Position numbers and translations under genes: made by a program. DNA of 10,654 nt from a bacterium UBP6_UBA1177 (lineage in GTDB: Bacteria > UBP6 > UBA1177), in assembly GCA_002310995.1 (NCBI GenBank), contig DBYV01000046.1, positions 4,804 through 15,457 on the forward strand. The letters are read 5' to 3'. Shown one piece after another: positions 6,366 to 10,654 of this stretch. The first letter of the stretch is position 1. Each line of letters opens with the position of its first letter. The notes beneath the pieces are model-generated. The model had not been told where the DNA came from and did no database searches. It was given only the letters and a program-made list of their open reading frames with translations.

Positions 6366-8603
6366 TTATCGGTTCTTTTCGTTTCCGGTTTCCAGAAGCT
6401 GCCCTTGGAAAATTCCCGAATTTTTTATGAAAAACACAGCTTTGAGAGGCTTTGCAAAAATCTCGAGTTTCTTTGCGTAATCTTCTTCCTCACCTTTCTC
6501 AGGAGTGTTCAGGCCTAAGAAAACAACGTCTGCCGAACTGCTGACACGGCTGAGAACATGCTCGAAAAGTTCATCCTTTTCTTTGACGACTATCATCGGC
6601 TCGGCAGCAATTCTCGAATCTGTTGAAAGCTTTCTGAGTTCCGATTCCGCCACCTCTTTGGCCGATTCATCGGGAACCATTCTGAGAAGTTTGATGGTCG
6701 CATCGTCCCATGCAGGAGACTTGGTGAGAAGATAAGCCAGAAGCAGCATAAGATCGCCGTTTCTCTGTAAACCGCCCCACCAGACGTGAATCGTTTTTGA
6801 TGAATTTTTCAAATTGAAATCAGACGAAACTTTGCCGATGACTGTCGATTTTTTCAGGGCGGCCATCCTGCGCATTACCGAAAGATAGCGCGGAAGGTAG
6901 ATATCGACATTGTCCGGCCAGCACATCATTATCGTATTGGAGCGGAGACCTGCCATTCCGTTTGACTGAACAGCCGAAAGAACACCGTCTTCGAAATTTT
7001 CCATAACAGTGACTTCCGGAAAAACAGAAAGAGAGTTCTTTTTGTAAAATTCCTCCATAAAATCAACTTCTTTATCAATCTCAATATGTTCTTCGCCAAG
7101 TCTGCCGAATATTATTTTAGTTACAGTGACAATACCGCTGCTTAGACCGAAATCGGATGCAAAACCGACAAGTTTGAGTTGTTTTTCATTGTCATTTATG
7201 AAAACCTGAATGTACGGACGCCAGTTTCTCGGAGTCATTTTAAGGTCTTTAAGCTGGATAAGTGAATTTTTGACAAGATTTTCGTAAACACCGCGCCTTG
7301 CATCTCCTGTTACCGAATTTTGCGCCGCGACACGTCTCAGAATAAAGTAAAGTATAACTTCGATAATTATCGCGACAATACTGAGCAAAGGATCGATTAG
7401 AAACATTACGATTATGCAGGCAACTCCGCCGACAAGACTTATTATCGCAGGAATTTTGAACTGCGGACGCCATGAAGGCTCGTTGCTCAAAGTCTCAAGC
7501 GCTGCCGTTATGTTGACGATGCCGTAAACAGTTAAGAAAAATATGGTAAGAATCGAAGCTACAGTGTTGAGATTCCCAAGGAAAACTGCTGCACAGGCAA
7601 TAACGAGCGAAAGGGCAAACGAAGCGTACTCTCCTTTTTTCGACTGCAAAAAACCGAGAGCTTTTTTATTCCCTACCTGGTCACAGGCCATAGCAATAAA
7701 AGTTCGCGGCGCACCGAGCATCGAACCTACAGCACTTGAAAAAATCGCGCCGAAAAGCCCGGGAAGAATTACAATATTGCCGTTTACAGGCGATATCCTT
7801 GACCATATCATCCTGTCTTTAAGCATCTCTTCGGGAGTCGCTCCCATCGAAAGAAAAAGCGGCAGTGTTACATAAAACGCAAAACCGGTGAGAGTTGCCG
7901 CAATCGCACCTATAGGAATTGATTTCTGCGGATTTTCAAGGTCACCGGAAAGTCCTAAACCAGCCATGATGCCGCTCACCGCAGGAAAGAATATCGCCAT
8001 CGCCGAAAAAAATGAAAGTTCTTCGTGACTGGCGAAAATGTCACCGAAATTCGAGGGGAAAGTACGGAAACACTCGATGAAACTCCCCTTCATAAATGCA
8101 CCGATGATGAGGAAAAGTATGGAAACAGCGACAAAAATCATAACAGGAATCTGCGTTTTCATCGCAAAACCGGCACCGACGAAAGAGACCGCTGCAACGA
8201 CGGCAATTATTCCAAAAGTGACTAAATTGAGTGAAAACTGAGTCTCGAAAAGCATTTTTATTACTTCGGCGAGACCAAACGAATAGAGTGTTATCGAGAG
8301 TGCCTGTGAAAGAAAAAGCGGAAGCCCGACAGCACCTCCGATTTCAAAGCCGAGACTTCTCGAAACGATATAATACGCTCCGCCGACCCCTACTTTTTTA
8401 TTTGTGGCAATCGAAGAAAACGACAAAGTCGTGATCAAAGTTATCGAATTGGATATAAGGACTATGAAGACCATAGGCCAGAGCCCCATCTTTCCGACGA
8501 GCTCTCCGGCACGCATATACATAATGACACCGAAAATGGTAAGGATTGTCGGAGTATAGACACCCAAAAAAGTTCCAAGTTTTTTACCCCCGCCTTTTTC
8601 CAT
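6366..8603 (-). CDS. SLC12-type cation-chloride cotransporter homologue (APC superfamily)
   Basis: Inner-membrane secondary transporter predicted to move Na+/K+ with Cl-, by homology to NKCC/KCC proteins. The 745 residues have a very short N-terminus, about 12 membrane segments (15-425), then a cytoplasmic SLC12 C-terminal domain (about 440-735). Diagnostic motifs: TPTILTIFGVIMYMRAG in TM1 (17-33), GGAYYIVSRSLGFEIGG (74-90), GIMAGLGLSGDLENPQ (211-226), and in the tail GLRSNTIMMCWP (552-563) and IHVWWGG followed by GDLMLLLAYLL (605-626), matching the eukaryotic VWW-GGLTLLIPYLL pattern. Residues S289-S290 in SSAVGSMLGAPR align with the serine pair of the NKCC sodium site, where KCCs have Gly-Ala; this hints at Na+ dependence. 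ATG 8603 has GAGG nine bases upstream. A general amino-acid permease is less likely because the C-terminal domain is present. It probably has its own promoter in 8604-8716, not clearly recognised. Confidence 0.88.
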   Translation of the reverse strand: MEKGGGKKLGTFLGVYTPTILTIFGVIMYMRAGELVGKMGLWPMVFIVLISNSITLITTLSFSSIATNKKVGVGGAYYIVSRSLGFEIGGAVGLPLFLSQALSITLYSFGLAEVIKMLFETQFSLNLVTFGIIAVVAAVSFVGAGFAMKTQIPVMIFVAVSILFLIIGAFMKGSFIECFRTFPSNFGDIFASHEELSFFSAMAIFFPAVSGIMAGLGLSGDLENPQKSIPIGAIAATLTGFAFYVTLPLFLSMGATPEEMLKDRMIWSRISPVNGNIVILPGLFGAIFSSAVGSMLGAPRTFIAMACDQVGNKKALGFLQSKKGEYASFALSLVIACAAVFLGNLNTVASILTIFFLTVYGIVNITAALETLSNEPSWRPQFKIPAIISLVGGVACIIVMFLIDPLLSIVAIIIEVILYFILRRVAAQNSVTGDARRGVYENLVKNSLIQLKDLKMTPRNWRPYIQVFINDNEKQLKLVGFASDFGLSSGIVTVTKIIFGRLGEEHIEIDKEVDFMEEFYKKNSLSVFPEVTVMENFEDGVLSAVQSNGMAGLRSNTIMMCWPDNVDIYLPRYLSVMRRMAALKKSTVIGKVSSDFNLKNSSKTIHVWWGGLQRNGDLMLLLAYLLTKSPAWDDATIKLLRMVPDESAKEVAESELRKLSTDSRIAAEPMIVVKEKDELFEHVLSRVSSSADVVFLGLNTPEKGEEEDYAKKLEIFAKPLKAVFFIKNSGIFQGQLLETGNEKNR

Positions 8604-8716
8604 CTATTTTAACCTCTTGAATTTACTAAGCAATATTTACTTTTGCACGGCAAGGCCTAAAATAAAGCACGAGTATTGTAATCTGATTTTTTCAAATTAC
8701 GATTTTTTACCCTTTC

Positions 8717-8744
8717 TTGACTAAGAAACGCCTCTCAATAAAAT
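8717..8744 (+). promoter_or_regulatory. promoter of gmd
   Basis: TTGACT (8717-8722), 16-base spacer, TAAAAT (8739-8744), giving a start near 8751 and a leader of about 30 bases before ATG 8780. The -35 hexamer is identical to that of the pgpH and atpE promoters. The region 8604-8779 is a divergent intergenic space. For the leftward cotransporter I see only weak candidates there (for example TTGCCG with TTAGTA at an 18-base spacing), and no recognisable riboswitch. Confidence 0.6.
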
Positions 8745-8767
8745 TTTGCGTTTTTGCTGTTCAATTC

Positions 8768-8772
8768 AGGAG
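8768..8772 (+). promoter_or_regulatory. ribosome binding site fixing the gmd start
   Basis: AGGAG lies seven bases before ATG 8780. A longer in-frame reading from TTG 8717 would add 21 residues unlike the family and would start on the promoter -35 box, so ATG 8780 is chosen. Confidence 0.8.
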
Positions 8773-8779
8773 AAAAACC

Positions 8780-9919
8780 ATGGCGAAAAAAGCTCTCATA
8801 ACGGGAATCACAGGGCAGGACGGCTCGTATTTGGCAGAATTGCTGCTTGAAAAAGGTTACGAAGTCCACGGCATAAAAAGGAGAAGTTCTTCCTTTAACA
8901 CCGACAGGATAGACCACATTTACAAGGATATTCACGATAAGAACCGGAAGTTCACGCTGCATTACGGCGATCTCACCGACGCTACGAACCTCATCAGAAT
9001 AATGCAGGAAGTGAAACCTGACGAAATCTACAATCTGGCAGCTCAGTCACATGTCAAAGTTTCGTTTGAGACTGCCGAATACACGGCAAATTCAGACGCT
9101 TTGGGAACTCTCCGCCTCCTAGAAGGAATCAGGATTTTAGGCATGGAGAAGACCACAAAATTCTATCAGGCATCAACTTCCGAGCTTTTCGGCAAAGCTG
9201 CCGAGGTTCCGCAGAGCGAAAAAACGCCGTTCTATCCGCGGAGCCCTTACGCCGCGGCAAAGATCTACGCATACTGGATAACGGTGAATTACCGCGAATC
9301 TTATGGAATCCACGCCAGCAACGGAATACTTTTCAACCATGAATCCCCTCGCAGAGGCGAGACATTCGTCACGAGAAAAATCACCCGCGCAGCCGCAAGG
9401 ATTATTCTCGGTCTTCAGGATATGCTCTACCTCGGCAACCTCGACGCAAAGCGTGACTGGGGGCATGCAAAAGATTACGTCAAGGCGATGTGGCTTATCC
9501 TCCAGAACGAAAAACCTGACGATTTCGTCATTGCTACTGGACGCACTTCATCGATCCGTGATTTCGTCAGAATGGCTTTTGAATGTGTCGGAGTGAAAAT
9601 CGCATTTGTAGGAAAAGGAGTTGACGAAAAAGGTATCATCGACGATATAGATAAGGCAAAACTTCCTGAATTTACTGACAAAATCACTCTCAAAAAAGGT
9701 CAGGAAATAATCAGTGTCGATCCGCGCTACTTCCGCCCGACAGAAGTTGACATCCTCCTCGGAAATCCTGAAAAAGCAGCAAAAATTCTCGGTTGGAAAG
9801 CCGAAACCGGCGTTGAGGAGCTCGCAAAAGAGATGATGCTCGCCGATATCGAAGACGCTAAAAAAGAGGCGTTGCTTATCGGTAACAACTACTTCGTCCG
9901 TGAAAACTACGGGGATTAG
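8780..9919 (+). CDS. gmd: GDP-mannose 4,6-dehydratase
   Basis: Cytoplasmic NADP-dependent short-chain dehydrogenase/reductase that converts GDP-D-mannose to GDP-4-keto-6-deoxy-D-mannose, precursor of GDP-fucose, GDP-rhamnose or GDP-perosamine for surface glycans. With ATG 8780 the protein is 379 residues, close to the usual ~370. The nucleotide-binding motif is GITGQDGSYLAE (9-20). R35-R36 and the RSSSFNTDRI segment are typical of Gmd. Catalytic residues are T133 and E135 (STSELFG) and Y157/K161 (YAAAK). FNHESPRRGETFVTRK (185-200) and LGNLDAKRDWGHAKDYV (218-234) are near-invariant Gmd blocks. No partner such as fcl/wcaG is in the window, so the final sugar is unknown. Monocistronic appearance: own promoter upstream, probable transcription end downstream, and a fresh promoter for the next gene. 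Confidence 0.97.
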   Translation: MAKKALITGITGQDGSYLAELLLEKGYEVHGIKRRSSSFNTDRIDHIYKDIHDKNRKFTLHYGDLTDATNLIRIMQEVKPDEIYNLAAQSHVKVSFETAEYTANSDALGTLRLLEGIRILGMEKTTKFYQASTSELFGKAAEVPQSEKTPFYPRSPYAAAKIYAYWITVNYRESYGIHASNGILFNHESPRRGETFVTRKITRAAARIILGLQDMLYLGNLDAKRDWGHAKDYVKAMWLILQNEKPDDFVIATGRTSSIRDFVRMAFECVGVKIAFVGKGVDEKGIIDDIDKAKLPEFTDKITLKKGQEIISVDPRYFRPTEVDILLGNPEKAAKILGWKAETGVEELAKEMMLADIEDAKKEALLIGNNYFVRENYGD

Positions 9920-9983
9920 CTTTTTTCAAAAATTCGTCCAAAAAATTCATATGTTAAAATTTTTTTACACTCTAGCCTTGTAA

Positions 9984-10021
9984 AGTTGCTATTTTATTTA
10001 GCAATTTCGGCACTTTTTTTT
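9984..10021 (+). terminator. possible terminator after gmd
   Basis: AGTTGCTA (9984-9991) pairs with TAGCAATT (9999-10006) over a 7-base loop, an 8-bp stem with one G-T pair. After seven bases comes a run of T (10014-10021). The gap before the T-run makes it imperfect. An all-A/T inverted repeat (AAAAAATT 9940-9947 with AATTTTTT 9958-9965) offers a second weak candidate nearer the stop. The 177-base gap to atpE otherwise holds only the atpE promoter and leader. Confidence 0.35.
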
Positions 10022-10024
10022 ATT

Positions 10025-10052
10025 TTGACTTTTAGTCACCCTCCACTAAGAT
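10025..10052 (+). promoter_or_regulatory. promoter of the V/A-type ATPase operon
   Basis: TTGACT (10025-10030), 16-base spacer, TAAGAT (10047-10052), giving a start near 10059 and a leader of about 38 bases to ATG 10097. The leader contains a short ATGTT/AACAT hairpin (10066-10079) followed at once by a T-run and then GGAGG. Confidence 0.6.
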
Positions 10053-10096
10053 AACCGCCGTTGCAATGTTTTTGAACATATTTTTTGGAGGTTAAA

Positions 10097-10654
10097 ATGA
10101 GCGAAGCTCAAAACACGAAACTCAATGTCACCGACAGCAAAATTAAGGACATCACCGATTTCCTTAAATCTTCCGTTCTTGAACCTGCCGAGCAGGAAAA
10201 GGCAAACATCCTTTCCGATGCTAAAAAAGAATCTGCAAAAATCATCGCCGACGCAAAAAAAGAGGCGGAATCGATAATCGAAAACGCGAAAAAAGAGGCG
10301 GAGACGATGAAACACAACACTGAATCGGCTCTTAAAATCGCGGCGAAACAGTCTGTCGACAAACTCAAACTCGTTCTCGAGAAAGAGGTTCTCACGGCGG
10401 CTGTCGCAACTCCTGTTAAAGAGGCTATGAAGAGCGAAGCACTCATCAAAGAGTTCGTTTCGGAATTCCTTAAAATATATGCAGACAAAGGTTCGTTCTC
10501 GGTAGAACTTCCGGCTGCGCTCAAAGACAAACTTTCTGCTTACGTTAAAAGCCAGATCGATTCGCTCGGTGCGAAAGAGATCAAGCTCAGCGACGAGACG
10601 CTTCCTTCGGGATTCGCTGTAATCGCGTCAAACGGCGCTCTCCGCTACGATTTC
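10097..10654 (+). CDS. atpE: V/A-type ATPase subunit E (peripheral stalk), 3' end beyond window
   Basis: Peripheral-stalk subunit that, with a partner stalk subunit, ties the catalytic V1/A1 head to the membrane part of the rotary ATPase. The 186 codons visible run open to the window edge; full-length bacterial E subunits are only slightly longer, so little is missing. Residues 30-75 are a charged coiled coil with three consecutive 11-residue repeats (ILSDAKKESAK, IIADAKKEAES, IIENAKKEAET at 38-70), the hendecad pattern of right-handed V-ATPase stalk helices. The C-terminal globular part contains LPSGFAVIASNGALRYDF, as expected of the E-type C-terminal domain. GGAGG five bases upstream (10087-10091) fixes ATG 10097. 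In chlamydiae and spirochaetes this subunit opens the ATPase operon, so catalytic and membrane subunits should follow outside the window. The symbol atpE here means the V-type subunit, not the F-type c ring. An F-type b/delta subunit is less likely because there is no N-terminal membrane segment. Confidence 0.82.
   Translation, partial: MSEAQNTKLNVTDSKIKDITDFLKSSVLEPAEQEKANILSDAKKESAKIIADAKKEAESIIENAKKEAETMKHNTESALKIAAKQSVDKLKLVLEKEVLTAAVATPVKEAMKSEALIKEFVSEFLKIYADKGSFSVELPAALKDKLSAYVKSQIDSLGAKEIKLSDETLPSGFAVIASNGALRYDF

Noticed and set aside
6366..8603. Ordinary amino-acid permease
   Set aside because: The TM1 and TM3 motifs and the complete C-terminal domain match SLC12 cotransporters rather than amino-acid permeases.
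8604..8716. c-di-AMP (ydaO/kimA-type) riboswitch before the cotransporter
   Set aside because: The leader is at most about 110 bases and I could not find the conserved core of that riboswitch class.
8717..8779. 21-residue N-terminal extension of GDP-mannose dehydratase from TTG
   Set aside because: The TTG coincides with a promoter -35 box, the extra residues do not fit the family, and ATG 8780 has a good AGGAG.
10108..10530. 140-codon leftward frame over the ATPase subunit gene
   Set aside because: It is the antisense shadow of atpE; its Ser/Ala/Phe repeats mirror the Lys/Glu-rich coiled coil.

Overview
The window reads as ordinary chromosomal DNA from a bacterium with a Gram-negative-type envelope. 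An apolipoprotein N-acyltransferase (Lnt) implies triacylated lipoproteins. The genome also encodes a V/A-type ATPase and a PgpH-type c-di-AMP phosphodiesterase. This combination occurs in several phyla outside the Proteobacteria, for example spirochaetes and the Chlamydiae-Verrucomicrobia-Lentisphaerae group. The sequence alone does not let me name the phylum. Genes are tightly packed, ribosome binding sites are GGAG/GAGG-like, and no gap exceeds about 180 bases.

Layout: the left 8.6 kb is transcribed leftward. From right to left it holds an SLC12-type cation-chloride cotransporter homologue (8603-6366); an intergenic repeat cluster that also contains a promoter; the three-gene operon pgpH-ybeY-lnt (6224-1444) with a 4-base overlap and then a zero-base junction; a second repeat cluster; and the first 446 codons of a CstA-family carbon-starvation transporter (1340 to the window edge). 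The right 2 kb is transcribed rightward: gmd, GDP-mannose 4,6-dehydratase (8780-9919), and then the start of a V/A-type ATPase operon with subunit E (10097 to the window edge).

How the genes may work together: pgpH, ybeY and lnt form one translationally coupled unit joining second-messenger turnover, rRNA maturation/quality control and lipoprotein maturation. The ion cotransporter lies just upstream of pgpH on the same strand. C-di-AMP controls potassium and osmolyte balance in many bacteria, so a functional link is plausible but unproven. gmd supplies GDP-4-keto-6-deoxymannose for surface sugars. The ATPase subunit begins a separate operon.

The least expected sequence is a family of short GC-richer repeats built on GACGACGTAACGCCGT. 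It occurs in two intergenic clusters, always just after the stop codon of a leftward gene. One cluster supplies the last codons and stop of lnt. The other contains the -35 box of the pgpH promoter. I found no CRISPR array, transposase, phage gene, tRNA, rRNA or obviously new multi-gene system.
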